DNA of 64,000 nt, from contig NZ_JOMI01000007.1 of the NCBI RefSeq assembly GCF_000711235.1, forward strand, positions 434,001 to 498,000, given 5' to 3'. This stretch comes from Prevotella sp. 10(H). GTDB taxonomy: Bacteria; Bacteroidota; Bacteroidia; Bacteroidales; Dysgonomonadaceae. The position numbers were made by a program, and so were the translations under genes. The notes below the pieces were generated by a model. The model saw only the letters and a program-made list of their open reading frames with translations, was not told the origin of the DNA and made no database searches. Position 1 is the stretch's first letter; every line of letters begins with the position of its first letter. This document shows, piece after piece, positions 35,848 to 45,917 of the stretch.

Positions 35848-36096
35848 CTACGCTACACAGATTGTCACAACTCCATTGTTGACCTCTGCTATACCACCAT
35901 TTACTTCCACTGTTTGCTCGGTTCCGTTCACCGTATATACGATCTCTCCTTTTTGTAAAGGTGAAATTAAAGGTGCATGATCCGGCAGTACACCGAATTT
36001 TCCCGATATACCCGGAATAACAACGGAAGATACCGCTCCTGAAAACAGCTTCTTTTCTGCTGATATGATATTGAGTTGGAGTTCTGATTTTCTCAT
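35848..36096 (-). CDS. atpC: ATP synthase F1 epsilon subunit (short form)
   Basis: The epsilon subunit couples gamma to the c ring. The 82-residue protein has the N-terminal beta-sandwich only (LNIISAEKKLFSGAVSSVVI, GKFGVLPDHAPLISPLQKGE). The C-terminal two-helix domain that inhibits ATP hydrolysis in E. coli (139 residues) is missing. Short forms are usual in Bacteroidetes, so this is not a truncation. It lies 11 bp after atpD. Confidence 0.94.
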   Translation of the reverse strand: MRKSELQLNIISAEKKLFSGAVSSVVIPGISGKFGVLPDHAPLISPLQKGEIVYTVNGTEQTVEVNGGIAEVNNGVVTICVA

Positions 36097-36107
36097 ATTC
36101 TACTATT

Positions 36108-37634
<1,527 letters not shown>

Positions 37635-37831
37635 TTATATTTGTTTTTTAATTATTTCCGTTCGTTTTATATAGGGTATGCCCGGCAAGTTTTAACTACC
37701 GAAGTTCCCCTCTGCTCAGGGCTTAAAATATAAAAGTCATAAAATTAATAAAACTTTTACAGAACCTGTAAGTTTTGAAGCCTTTCTGTACATTTTTTTT
37801 ATGGCATCAGACACTTCTTTCAATGTCGAGG

Positions 37832-37839
37832 CAAATATA
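37832..37839 (-). promoter_or_regulatory. -7 box for the atp operon
   Basis: The minus strand reads TATATTTG (TAnnTTTG), about 210 bp upstream of the atpD ATG; no closer match was found on this strand. Confidence 0.45.
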
Positions 37840-37999
37840 AACATTATTAGTTTTTATTACTCTTACCAAAAACAAAAAAAATAAGTATACTTACTATTTT
37901 TAAACTTTACTTAACAAGAATGTTTTTATTTATTAAATATTAGGGCTTTATTGTAAAATGAAACTATTATTCGATCAGCTATTTTTTTGTTTTTTATTG

Positions 38000-38007
38000 T
38001 ACTTTTG
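38000..38007 (+). promoter_or_regulatory. -7 box for the 38062 membrane protein
   Basis: TACTTTTG matches TAnnTTTG. It lies after the upstream in-frame TTG at 37987, which rules that codon out and supports the ATG at 38062. Confidence 0.5.
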
Positions 38008-38061
38008 TCAGGTATTATTCTACTTAAGTATTTTATTCAAAAAAATGAAATATATAATATA

Positions 38062-39861
38062 ATGATTGCTATTTTGGTTTCTTGGGCTTTAATTTTTTAT
38101 GTATGCATATCATGGGGCGAAATGTTTGTTGCTTTGTATAATAAAATATGCAGATCAAACGAAAATTACGGTTTATTGGATGCATTTATTCTTGGTATAT
38201 GCGGATTAACCATTACATTGTCCTTAACATCATTATGGTTGCCTACTAATAAATATATGCTGTTGGTATATATAGTTATAAGTACTATATACTGGGGTAT
38301 TAATAAAGGGAGATTAGTTCAATGTTTCAATAAGTACACTGCCCTATTAAGAAGTATTTCAAAGACTCAACTTCTGTTACCGGTATTGTTTTCATTAACT
38401 GTTTTAGTAATGGTTTTGTTTTCTTCCAACCTTTTCGATGGGCCTTATTACCATTACCAGCATATAAAGTGGAATGAAGAATATAGGATTACTCCGGGAC
38501 TTGCTAATTTGGAAGACCGGCTTGGATTTAATTCAAATTATTTGCTGATATCGGCATTATTCTCTTTTCGCTTTTTGTTCGGAGAGGCTGTTTATACATT
38601 GCAGTCCTTGTTTTTTATCCTTATTTTGTGGTGGGCATTCATTCAACTTTTTAGAAATGTAGAGAAGATAAAATCATTAATCCTGCTTATATTCTTATTT
38701 ATTATAATTCTCACTTGCAGGTCGATGTTGTGTGACACTAGTACAGATATAATACCTATTTTATTCGTTTTTTATTTTGTGGTAAAAACATCACAAAATC
38801 CGGATTGGTGGAAAAATAAGTTTTTATTAGCCTGTTTGTTGCCGGTTACGCTCGTTACTTTTAAATTGTCTGCAGCTGTTTTTTCCATGATTGCTATAGC
38901 GATACTAATAGTTCTTCTCAGACAAAAGAACTATAAGAAACTTTCATTTTTAATGACCGCTGCAGTACTGATTGTCGGATTATGGTGCGTACGGAATGTG
39001 ATAATCTCAGGCTATCTGGTATATCCTGTATACAGTATTGATTTATTTTCTTTCGATTGGAAATTACCCCGAACGACCATCTTTTTTCAGCAAACCCACA
39101 TTCATAATTGGGCAATTCAGATTTATAAGGGAGAATATATACACAGAATATTTGATGTGTGGCTAAATGGTAATAAACTGATATTATTAACTAATACAGT
39201 AAGTTTTACACTGATGGTATTTGGTATTTTTTTATCTCCTCTATATCTGCTGTATACCAAGATCAGAAAGATAAAGATAAATCCTTCTCTTGTTTTTTTA
39301 TTTGTAGTATTAATTTGTTGTACTGTTTTTGGCTTAATATCCGCACCTGATTTAAGATTTATGAACGGGTATATTTTTAGCTCATCTTTTTTAATGACGA
39401 TCTTAATGGTTCCCCAAAAGGTTATTGATTATCCCAAACTGAATTATCTTATAATTTTTTTACTTATAATATGTTCGGGTTTCTTGCTGATAAGAGATAT
39501 ACAGAAAGCACATATTAGAGGATTCGAGTATACTGACCGCAGTATTTTATCTTTGGGTATGCATCCGTGGCAGCCTCAATATAAAGGAGTGTATGATGAG
39601 TATATCATGAATGGCCATATAATATATATAACAAATGACCGCCATCACAGAATATATAATAAAATGCCGGCAGCAGCTAAGGGTGGACTTCCATTCGCCC
39701 CGTTCCAAGGGAATAAGATTCAAAGTATTAAGACGGTGGAATTAAGAGGGAAACATCTTGAAGACGGATTCCGGACTAAAAAAGAATATATTGACATCTT
39801 GAATGAGAATGTCGATAAATATAAGGCCGATTACGATACTATTGTTTGGATGAGATATTAG
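38062..39861 (+). CDS. Polytopic membrane protein, LIC_10190-like (paralogue)
   Basis: A 599-residue protein with about 12 membrane segments, paralogous to the product of 2709-4457. Shared landmarks: N-terminal MIAILVSW, YYHYQHIKWNEEYRITPGLA followed by LEDRLGFNSNYLL, CDTSTDIIP, YPVYSIDLFSFDWK-like stretches, and the C-terminal ELRGKHLEDGFRTKK. This copy has about 15 extra residues at the C terminus (ending YDTIVWMRY). I chose ATG 38062 since it matches the start of the paralogue; the open frame extends back to a TTG at 37987. Function unknown; a GT-C-like glycan role is a guess. Confidence 0.75.
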   Translation: MIAILVSWALIFYVCISWGEMFVALYNKICRSNENYGLLDAFILGICGLTITLSLTSLWLPTNKYMLLVYIVISTIYWGINKGRLVQCFNKYTALLRSISKTQLLLPVLFSLTVLVMVLFSSNLFDGPYYHYQHIKWNEEYRITPGLANLEDRLGFNSNYLLISALFSFRFLFGEAVYTLQSLFFILILWWAFIQLFRNVEKIKSLILLIFLFIIILTCRSMLCDTSTDIIPILFVFYFVVKTSQNPDWWKNKFLLACLLPVTLVTFKLSAAVFSMIAIAILIVLLRQKNYKKLSFLMTAAVLIVGLWCVRNVIISGYLVYPVYSIDLFSFDWKLPRTTIFFQQTHIHNWAIQIYKGEYIHRIFDVWLNGNKLILLTNTVSFTLMVFGIFLSPLYLLYTKIRKIKINPSLVFLFVVLICCTVFGLISAPDLRFMNGYIFSSSFLMTILMVPQKVIDYPKLNYLIIFLLIICSGFLLIRDIQKAHIRGFEYTDRSILSLGMHPWQPQYKGVYDEYIMNGHIIYITNDRHHRIYNKMPAAAKGGLPFAPFQGNKIQSIKTVELRGKHLEDGFRTKKEYIDILNENVDKYKADYDTIVWMRY

Positions 39862-39909
39862 GAAATTATTAAGAAAAATCAATATTGCAGTATTATTCTA
39901 TTTAAATCG

Positions 39910-39917
39910 TATTTTTG
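39910..39917 (+). promoter_or_regulatory. Promoter for the saccharopine dehydrogenase-like gene
   Basis: TATTTTTG (TAnnTTTG) with ATTGC at 39884-39888 as a -33 element, 21 bp upstream. The ATG at 39958 follows a UTR of about 35 nt. Confidence 0.6.
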
Positions 39918-39957
39918 TAAAAAGGAAAATTCTACAAACTAAAATAAATAAGTAATA

Positions 39958-41151
39958 ATGGGAAAAGTGTTAATTATCGGTGCGGGAGGTGTAGGAACTG
40001 TAGTTGCTCACAAGGTTGCACAGAATATGGATGTATTTACTGAAATAATGCTTGCCAGCCGTACAAAATCGAAATGTGATGCTATTGCCAAGGCTGTAGG
40101 AGGCAATAAAATACAGACAGCACAGGTAGATGCTGATAATGTAGATGATTTGGTACGGTTATTAAATTCGTTTAAGCCTGAATTGGTTATCAATGTCGCA
40201 TTGCCTTATCAGGATCTGACTATTATGGATGCCTGTCTGATATGCGGAGTAAACTATCTGGATACTGCCAACTATGAGCCGAAAGACGAAGCAAAATTCG
40301 AATATAAATGGCAATGGGCATATCAGGACAAGTTTAAAGAAGCAGGACTGACTGCCATCCTAGGTTGTGGCTTCGATCCGGGTGTTACAAGTATTTTTAC
40401 TGCCTATGCAGCTAAACATCATTTTGATGAAATTCAATATCTGGATATTGTAGACTGTAATGCCGGTGATCATGGAAAGGCTTTTGCTACGAATTTCAAT
40501 CCGGAGATCAATATTCGTGAAGTTACCCAGAAAGGGAAATACTGGGAAGATGGCAAATGGGTGGAAACAGAGCCGCATGCTATACATAAGCCTCTCACTT
40601 ATCCGAATATAGGTCCGAAAGAGTCTTATGTAATATATCACGAAGAACTGGAGTCACTTGTGAAAAACTACCCTACACTGAAACGTGCCCGTTTCTGGAT
40701 GACTTTCGGTCAGGAATATCTTACACACCTGCGTGTAATACAGAATATAGGTATGGCACGTATAGACCCCGTTATATACAATGGAGTTGAGATTGTACCT
40801 ATTCAATTTCTAAAAGCTGTATTGCCTGATCCGGGAGAACTCGGCGAGAATTATACAGGTGAAACATCTATAGGTTGTCGTATAAAAGGGTTTAAGGACG
40901 GTAAAGAACGTACATATTATATATATAATAATTGTTCTCACGAAGCCGCCTATAAAGAAACAGGGGCACAAGGGGTTAGTTATACAACCGGTGTTCCTGC
41001 GACTATCGGAGGGATTATGTTTATGAAAGGCCTTTGGCGTAAACCGGGAGTATACAATGTGGAAGAATTTGATCCGGACCCGTTTATGGAACAATTAAAC
41101 AAACAGGGATTGCCTTGGCATGAGTTGTTTGATGTGGACTTGGAGATGTAA
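39958..41151 (+). CDS. Saccharopine dehydrogenase-family protein, probable carboxyspermidine dehydrogenase
   Basis: A 397-residue cytoplasmic NAD(P)-dependent enzyme. The N terminus is a Rossmann fold with GKVLIIGAGGVGTVVAHKVA (2-21, GxGxxG type); further landmarks are NVALPYQDLTIMDACLICGV near 80, DTANYEPKDEAKFEY and LGCGFDPGVTSIFTAYA near 134, and DCNAGDHGKAFATNFNPEINIRE (quoted in part). This pattern resembles carboxy(nor)spermidine dehydrogenase, which makes carboxyspermidine from putrescine and aspartate semialdehyde in the Bacteroidetes spermidine route. A lysine-pathway role is less likely for a bacterium of this kind. No polyamine genes lie nearby. It is monocistronic. Confidence 0.85.
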   Translation: MGKVLIIGAGGVGTVVAHKVAQNMDVFTEIMLASRTKSKCDAIAKAVGGNKIQTAQVDADNVDDLVRLLNSFKPELVINVALPYQDLTIMDACLICGVNYLDTANYEPKDEAKFEYKWQWAYQDKFKEAGLTAILGCGFDPGVTSIFTAYAAKHHFDEIQYLDIVDCNAGDHGKAFATNFNPEINIREVTQKGKYWEDGKWVETEPHAIHKPLTYPNIGPKESYVIYHEELESLVKNYPTLKRARFWMTFGQEYLTHLRVIQNIGMARIDPVIYNGVEIVPIQFLKAVLPDPGELGENYTGETSIGCRIKGFKDGKERTYYIYNNCSHEAAYKETGAQGVSYTTGVPATIGGIMFMKGLWRKPGVYNVEEFDPDPFMEQLNKQGLPWHELFDVDLEM

Positions 41152-41165
41152 TATATGAACTAATC

Positions 41166-41209
41166 AAATAAAATGCTCCGCCGGATATATCCGGCGGAGC
41201 ATTTTATTT
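41166..41209. terminator. Bidirectional terminator
   Basis: A perfect 20-bp stem (AAATAAAATGCTCCGCCGGA with its complement, loop TATA) lies between the convergent genes ending at 41151 and 41232, with A/T runs on both sides. Confidence 0.93.
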
Positions 41210-41231
41210 GATTATACTTGGCTGAGTTCTC

Positions 41232-42215
41232 TTATGGATATATAATATCCCCGTTAGCTAACATATTGAGATATTCCTTTTGTTTGTCAAAAAATCTCAT
41301 TTGTTCCTCTTCATTAGACGCAGATATGAGTACTGAATATTTTTTCAGGGAATTGAGCCATTTTTTATGATAAGCACATACCTTTTTGCTACTTGTTCCT
41401 AAAGGTCTTATTCCATATGTATAGAAAAAAGATCTGACATTGTCGCCATATTCTAGATAGATGCTGTTGCAGTCTATATTCAACGATGACAGATAATAGG
41501 TGCGGGGTGCACCGCTTTCATTTGTACCATTCAGGATATTCTGCTCGGTTTTGTAGACCACCCTTTCCATATCTTTACTTATCACCAGCAAATCGTCTTC
41601 GCTGAGAAGACCTCTCCTGTAATAATACTGGATTTCGTTTATAATATTGAAGAATATACATTTATCTATAATAAAGATTGAGTTTCTCAGAGGTTTCATT
41701 TTTTCAGAAATATTATGGCTTAATTCCATTATTTCTTTTGGAAATATCATGTCTGAATAGGATGCTTTTAAGAATGCTACATCCATTTGATGCATCCATT
41801 TGTAATAATAAAATTTCAGCAGATTTTCAAAACCGACAATATGTATCAACCATAAGTGATTAGTCGACGTTATAGATATTCTATTATCAATCTTTACTTC
41901 TTTAGAAATGCTCTCGGAATGTTCTTTAAGTACTTTCAGAAAAAGATGGGAAGGGTCCTCCATATATTCCTGATGCGAAAAGATAGCTTTGTTACTATTG
42001 GCCAGTGGTGTTATTTCATCTAATGAAAGCCCTAATTTTAATGATAACTCTATCATCTCATCGTAGGTAAAGGGTACCTTGCATTTTATTCTTCTGTACA
42101 CTGATTCCCTGCTTATGTTAAGAATATCCATAAGATAATCTACAGGCTTAATATTTGCGGGAATGGCTGCTAAAAGTTTCTTAATATAAACTTCTCTTAA
42201 ATTGTGATAACTCAT
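41232..42215 (-). CDS. Helix-turn-helix regulator of unknown family
   Basis: A 327-residue protein with a likely DNA-binding helix-turn-helix near the N terminus (about 24-66, VDYLMDILNISRESVYRRIK, where ISRESVYRRIK is the probable recognition helix). The rest has no domain I can name: it is helical and rich in Leu, Tyr and Lys. No membrane segment or receiver domain is visible. It is divergent from the QVTIGSG gene at 42444 and next to the rhamnosidase genes, so it may control one of them; the 21-bp-period repeat at 43210-43243 is a possible site. Target unproven. Confidence 0.75.
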   Translation of the reverse strand: MSYHNLREVYIKKLLAAIPANIKPVDYLMDILNISRESVYRRIKCKVPFTYDEMIELSLKLGLSLDEITPLANSNKAIFSHQEYMEDPSHLFLKVLKEHSESISKEVKIDNRISITSTNHLWLIHIVGFENLLKFYYYKWMHQMDVAFLKASYSDMIFPKEIMELSHNISEKMKPLRNSIFIIDKCIFFNIINEIQYYYRRGLLSEDDLLVISKDMERVVYKTEQNILNGTNESGAPRTYYLSSLNIDCNSIYLEYGDNVRSFFYTYGIRPLGTSSKKVCAYHKKWLNSLKKYSVLISASNEEEQMRFFDKQKEYLNMLANGDIIYP

Positions 42216-42353
42216 AGTAGTCGGGCATTAATTACTGTTCGATGAAACGATTTGTTTTTCATGAAAAATATTTATAAACGTCACTTTTGGCAAAAAAGAT
42301 CCTTTTCTATATATTTTTCGTCAAATCTGCGAAACGAACAATAAAATATTACA

Positions 42354-42361
42354 CAAATATA
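42354..42361 (-). promoter_or_regulatory. Possible -7 box for the HTH regulator
   Basis: The minus strand reads TATATTTG (TAnnTTTG), with a UTR of about 135 nt to the ATG at 42215. It lies 47 bp from the opposite promoter. Confidence 0.4.
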
Positions 42362-42407
42362 CTAAATACCTTTAACCTCTGCTATAAAAATGAAATTTTT
42401 AATGTGT

Positions 42408-42415
42408 TAACTTTG
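42408..42415 (+). promoter_or_regulatory. -7 box for the 42444 gene
   Basis: TAACTTTG matches TAnnTTTG, leaving a UTR of about 22 nt to the ATG at 42444. Confidence 0.55.
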
Positions 42416-42443
42416 TAATAAAGACACAATAAAGCTTAAAGTG

Positions 42444-43124
42444 ATGGAGACAAAGAAAGCAATACTACTTTTGGTATTATTAATTGTTGTATCCGGACTG
42501 AAAGGTCAGGTTACGATAGGTTCCGGAGAAATTCCGGAAAAAGCTGCTCTTTTGGATATAAAATCAAAAGACGGTGGCGAAGGGTTAGTTTCGTCTGATA
42601 TAGGAGGGGTATTACTACCCAGAGTAATTTTAAACGATATTAATGAACTTGATATCTTCACTGAAATAAAGAAGACCGATACTGATTATGCCACACAAAA
42701 GAAAAGACATAAAGGTTTGGCTGTATATAATATCGAAACCAATGCCACCAAGAACATTGAAGAAGGAATTTATATATGGAATGGCGCTAAGTGGATAAAG
42801 CTGGAAGTAAAGCGTCATGTCGACTTCTTTTATATGCCATCTATGAGATTGGATACGAGTGCGGAAGGAACTTACGGCCCGATTGACTTGTATGCTGAAT
42901 ATCAAAGGCAGTTTGGCGGCCCTAAGGCGTGGAGTACAGGTGCACCTAACAAAATACCTCTTGTTCCCCGAAGAGATATGTATTATTACGTGACGGGATT
43001 CGACGATGATGTATTCGATGAAACTCAAATATCAATTGACGTGAATGGGAATCTTACTTATAGAGTAAAAAATGCCAGTGTAGACGGTTCATCTTATATA
43101 AATATAGTTTTCGTATTGAAGTAA
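42444..43124 (+). CDS. Secreted protein with QVTIGSG N-terminal module
   Basis: A 226-residue protein with a signal peptide (about 1-20, ending GLKGQ). The mature N terminus, QVTIGSGEIPEKAALLDIK, recurs almost unchanged in the 654-residue protein at 53247 (QVTIGSGSVPEKGALLELK). Later shared marks are GGVLLPRV versus RGLLFPKV, GLAVYNIETNA versus GMIVYNINTDA, and EGIYIWNGAKWIKL versus EGLYMWRIEEWVKL. The C-terminal 100 residues are unique to this protein. Such modules are common in secreted proteins of Dysgonomonas-like bacteria; no function is known to me. The ATG at 42444 was preferred over the GTG at 42441. Confidence 0.75.
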   Translation: METKKAILLLVLLIVVSGLKGQVTIGSGEIPEKAALLDIKSKDGGEGLVSSDIGGVLLPRVILNDINELDIFTEIKKTDTDYATQKKRHKGLAVYNIETNATKNIEEGIYIWNGAKWIKLEVKRHVDFFYMPSMRLDTSAEGTYGPIDLYAEYQRQFGGPKAWSTGAPNKIPLVPRRDMYYYVTGFDDDVFDETQISIDVNGNLTYRVKNASVDGSSYINIVFVLK

Positions 43125-43153
43125 TCGGATTCATCATCAATACGATAACTGTC

Positions 43154-43191
43154 ATAAAACGCTTGTAATATGTTACTAGCGTTTTATTTTT
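43154..43191 (+). terminator. Terminator after the 42444 gene
   Basis: ATAAAACGCT (43154-43163) pairs perfectly with AGCGTTTTAT (43178-43187), loop of 14, then a T run. Confidence 0.8.
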
Positions 43192-43209
43192 GCTGTACTA
43201 TGAATAATA

Positions 43210-43243
43210 AAAATCATTTTTCATGGTATTAAAATCATTTTCA
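43210..43243. promoter_or_regulatory. Direct repeat, candidate activator site for the rhamnosidase operon
   Basis: AAAATCATTTT occurs at 43210-43220 and 43231-43241, exactly 21 bp apart, just upstream of the -33 region of the promoter at 43269-43276. The spacing of two helical turns is usual for dimeric activators. Confidence 0.45.
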
Positions 43244-43268
43244 CCAATTGATCTTCGTTATGCAATCG

Positions 43269-43276
43269 TATTTTTG
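43269..43276 (+). promoter_or_regulatory. Promoter of the rhamnosidase operon
   Basis: TATTTTTG (TAnnTTTG) with ATTG at 43247-43250 as a -33 element, 18 bp upstream. The chosen ATG at 43366 gives a UTR of about 80 nt. Confidence 0.6.
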
Positions 43277-43365
43277 TTTTCTCTGTTTACAGGTTTAATA
43301 TTAAATGTTGATAAACCCTGAATCTATTGAGAATATCGCTTATTATGATAAAAGAATATAAAACT

Positions 43366-45900
43366 ATGAAAAAAAATTATTTGAAAATGTACCGTGTATT
43401 AATGATTTGGTTCGCATCAGTATTTCTTTTTGCGTATTCATCAACGGTATTTGCTGCACAAAACAATGGATTAGCCGGGAGTGGTAAAGTAATTCACAAT
43501 CCGGCATCTAAAACAATCGAAATCGCAGATGCCAATCGTAGTCTTAGAATCCTGATTGATTATTCAAATGGTTGTAAGATTACACAATTAGACATTAAAG
43601 GAAAGAATACATTGTCTTCATCGGGAGTATATACCGGATTCAGAACAAAGGGAGGCAATTTCTCTTCTATCAGTGGAATAAACGTAACGGCAAAAGAGAC
43701 CACCGACGGGGTGACATTAAGTAATATTATATACGGCGATAATTCTATAACAGTAAATGAAACATGGACTTTCACCCTTATCGATAATAAGATAAACTGG
43801 AAAATCGACCGCATATACAGCAGTCTGGCAAAATTAGAGGAAGTTGCTTTCCCTCAGTGGAACTTTACAGACTTATCGGTATGGAAAGGTGGCATAATGG
43901 ATAATGGTGGAATGGTTTGGTGTAAATATCTGGCAAATGCGAATGATACTTATGGTGTACACACCGGAGGAATAACATTTTGGAATCCTGATTCCGGAGA
44001 TGCTTTAAGGATAACAGCTAAGCAGGATGCAGGAAAATATATTGCTGCCAAATATTCACATAGTGAAAAGGACGAATTTACATGTACTCAGTTTGTAACG
44101 GATACGGAACTGGAACCGCGCTATAATCTCAATCGTTTTGTTCATGGAAAAGCAGATGTTTTTCTTCCTTTCGATGTACAAAAAGGAAAAACCACTATAA
44201 ACCTTGATATACAATATATTGATTATGCGACCGAATATTCGAGAGGTATTCTGCCTACGATAGATGCTGAGGCTGTGCGTGAGTTGCTCAATACTACAGG
44301 CAGATATGGTGTTGTAGACAATACGATAGTAGGTGCAAATGGCTGGATAACCAACTGGAAATGCTTGCATGAGCCTTTCTTTTCTCAGATAGGCATGGCG
44401 TTGAATGATGAAAATTATACCCGTAATATGTCATCATCTCTGGATAGTGAAAGAGATTATGCCATGACAGAGGATGGTCGTGTACTATCGCGCTGGCATA
44501 ACGAAGATGAAGACCAGATGGCGGGAACATTTAATTATAAGACAGGATATTATGAAGCTCGCTGGGGTTATACAGTCGATTCTCAGACAGGATACATTAT
44601 CAATACAGCCGAACAATTCGACCTGTGCGGTGATATCGATTGGTTGCGATCTCATAAAGAAAGTTGCGAAAAAGCATTGAACTGGCTTATAAAGCGCGAC
44701 TCCAATGATAACGGTATATTTGAGATGGTAAACAGTTCCATCGCCGAAGAAAAAGCTAGTGACTGGTTGGATATAGTCTGGGCTAGTTTCGAGAATGGAT
44801 TTGTGAATGCCCAGATGTATGAGGCTCTTAATCTATGGGGCAACTGCGAATTGATTTTAGGTGATAAACAAAAGTCAGAGTATTATTTTGCAGTAGCAGC
44901 CCGTCTGAAGGAAAGCTTTAATAAACATATAAATGATGGTGGCTTCTGGTCACCGGAAAAGAAACAGTATGTTTATTGGCGCGATAAAGACGGCTCTGTT
45001 CATGGCGATAATTTCGTTACTCCTGTAAATTTTGCAGTTATTGCTTTCGGCCTATGTGACGATAAAGAACGTATAAAAATAATACTTGATGAGGCAGAGA
45101 GAAGAACAGCAGCGGAAAATTTGTTCCATTGGCCTCTTTGCTTCGATTCTTATAAGAGAGAAGAAGTGCAATACGGTAACTGGCCTTTCCCTAAATACGA
45201 AAATGGGGATATTTTCCCTACATGGGGTTATATGGGTATCCGTGCCTATGCCGATTACAACAAAGAAATAGCACTCAAATATATACGGAATATATTAGCG
45301 CAATATAAGAAAGATGGACTCTCTTCACAACGATATAACAGAACAACTCAACTGGGATTAGGTTCTGATATATTAGCCGGTATTTGTACAAGTGTTACCG
45401 CACTTTACAGGGATATCTACGGAATCCGTCCGAAATGGAACCGGATGGGACTGGAGCCTAATATGCTTAAATCGCTTAATGGTACAGAATTTAAATACAC
45501 TCTTCGTGGAACCGATTATCAGCTAAGATTGAGTGTAGATGACTATTCAATGAGTACAGATAAGTTCTCTGTAAAAAGTAAGAACAATTTTGGAGTGAAT
45601 AAAACGGGTGCTAATCTTATATTTTATCCGGAAAATAAGGAAGAGATGACTCTGGTAATTAATTCCCAATCTGATACTCCGGTCAATATGGAAATTACAA
45701 ACTGGAAAGCTAAAACATATTCATGGAAAATCTCATCTACGGATAATTATGGGTTTAAAATGACCGGATTAAGACCTGACGGTAATTATAGGATATCCAT
45801 AGATGGTAAGGCCGGAAATGTTAAGGCTTCGCAGGATGGCAGTATTGTATTCAAACATAATAGTGGTAAACCGTCTACATTCATTGTAAAAGAACTATAA
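43366..45900 (+). CDS. Six-hairpin glycosidase, alpha-L-rhamnosidase-like
   Basis: An 844-residue secreted protein (signal about 1-33, ending VFAAQ). An N-terminal beta-sandwich (to about 290) precedes an (alpha/alpha)6 domain (about 290-690) and a C-terminal beta domain. Landmarks in the helical part are NWKCLHEPFFSQIGMALNDE, RWHNEDEDQMAGTFNYK, EKASDWLDIVWASFENGFVN and a late TRTTQLGLGSDILAG-like stretch; acidic residues in EDED and DWLD are candidate catalytic groups. It looks like the GH78-related clan of inverting glycosidases, but the family number is uncertain. It forms an operon with the GH78-like gene 17 bp downstream. I chose the ATG with MKKNYLK; upstream in-frame codons at 43327 and 43345 give a poorer signal peptide. 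Confidence 0.75.
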   Translation: MKKNYLKMYRVLMIWFASVFLFAYSSTVFAAQNNGLAGSGKVIHNPASKTIEIADANRSLRILIDYSNGCKITQLDIKGKNTLSSSGVYTGFRTKGGNFSSISGINVTAKETTDGVTLSNIIYGDNSITVNETWTFTLIDNKINWKIDRIYSSLAKLEEVAFPQWNFTDLSVWKGGIMDNGGMVWCKYLANANDTYGVHTGGITFWNPDSGDALRITAKQDAGKYIAAKYSHSEKDEFTCTQFVTDTELEPRYNLNRFVHGKADVFLPFDVQKGKTTINLDIQYIDYATEYSRGILPTIDAEAVRELLNTTGRYGVVDNTIVGANGWITNWKCLHEPFFSQIGMALNDENYTRNMSSSLDSERDYAMTEDGRVLSRWHNEDEDQMAGTFNYKTGYYEARWGYTVDSQTGYIINTAEQFDLCGDIDWLRSHKESCEKALNWLIKRDSNDNGIFEMVNSSIAEEKASDWLDIVWASFENGFVNAQMYEALNLWGNCELILGDKQKSEYYFAVAARLKESFNKHINDGGFWSPEKKQYVYWRDKDGSVHGDNFVTPVNFAVIAFGLCDDKERIKIILDEAERRTAAENLFHWPLCFDSYKREEVQYGNWPFPKYENGDIFPTWGYMGIRAYADYNKEIALKYIRNILAQYKKDGLSSQRYNRTTQLGLGSDILAGICTSVTALYRDIYGIRPKWNRMGLEPNMLKSLNGTEFKYTLRGTDYQLRLSVDDYSMSTDKFSVKSKNNFGVNKTGANLIFYPENKEEMTLVINSQSDTPVNMEITNWKAKTYSWKISSTDNYGFKMTGLRPDGNYRISIDGKAGNVKASQDGSIVFKHNSGKPSTFIVKEL

Positions 45901-45917
45901 TTCCAATCTTAGACAAA

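Noticed and set aside
37987-38061. Longer start (TTG) for the membrane protein at 38062
   Set aside because: A -7 box lies downstream of that codon, and the paralogue starts at the position equal to 38062.
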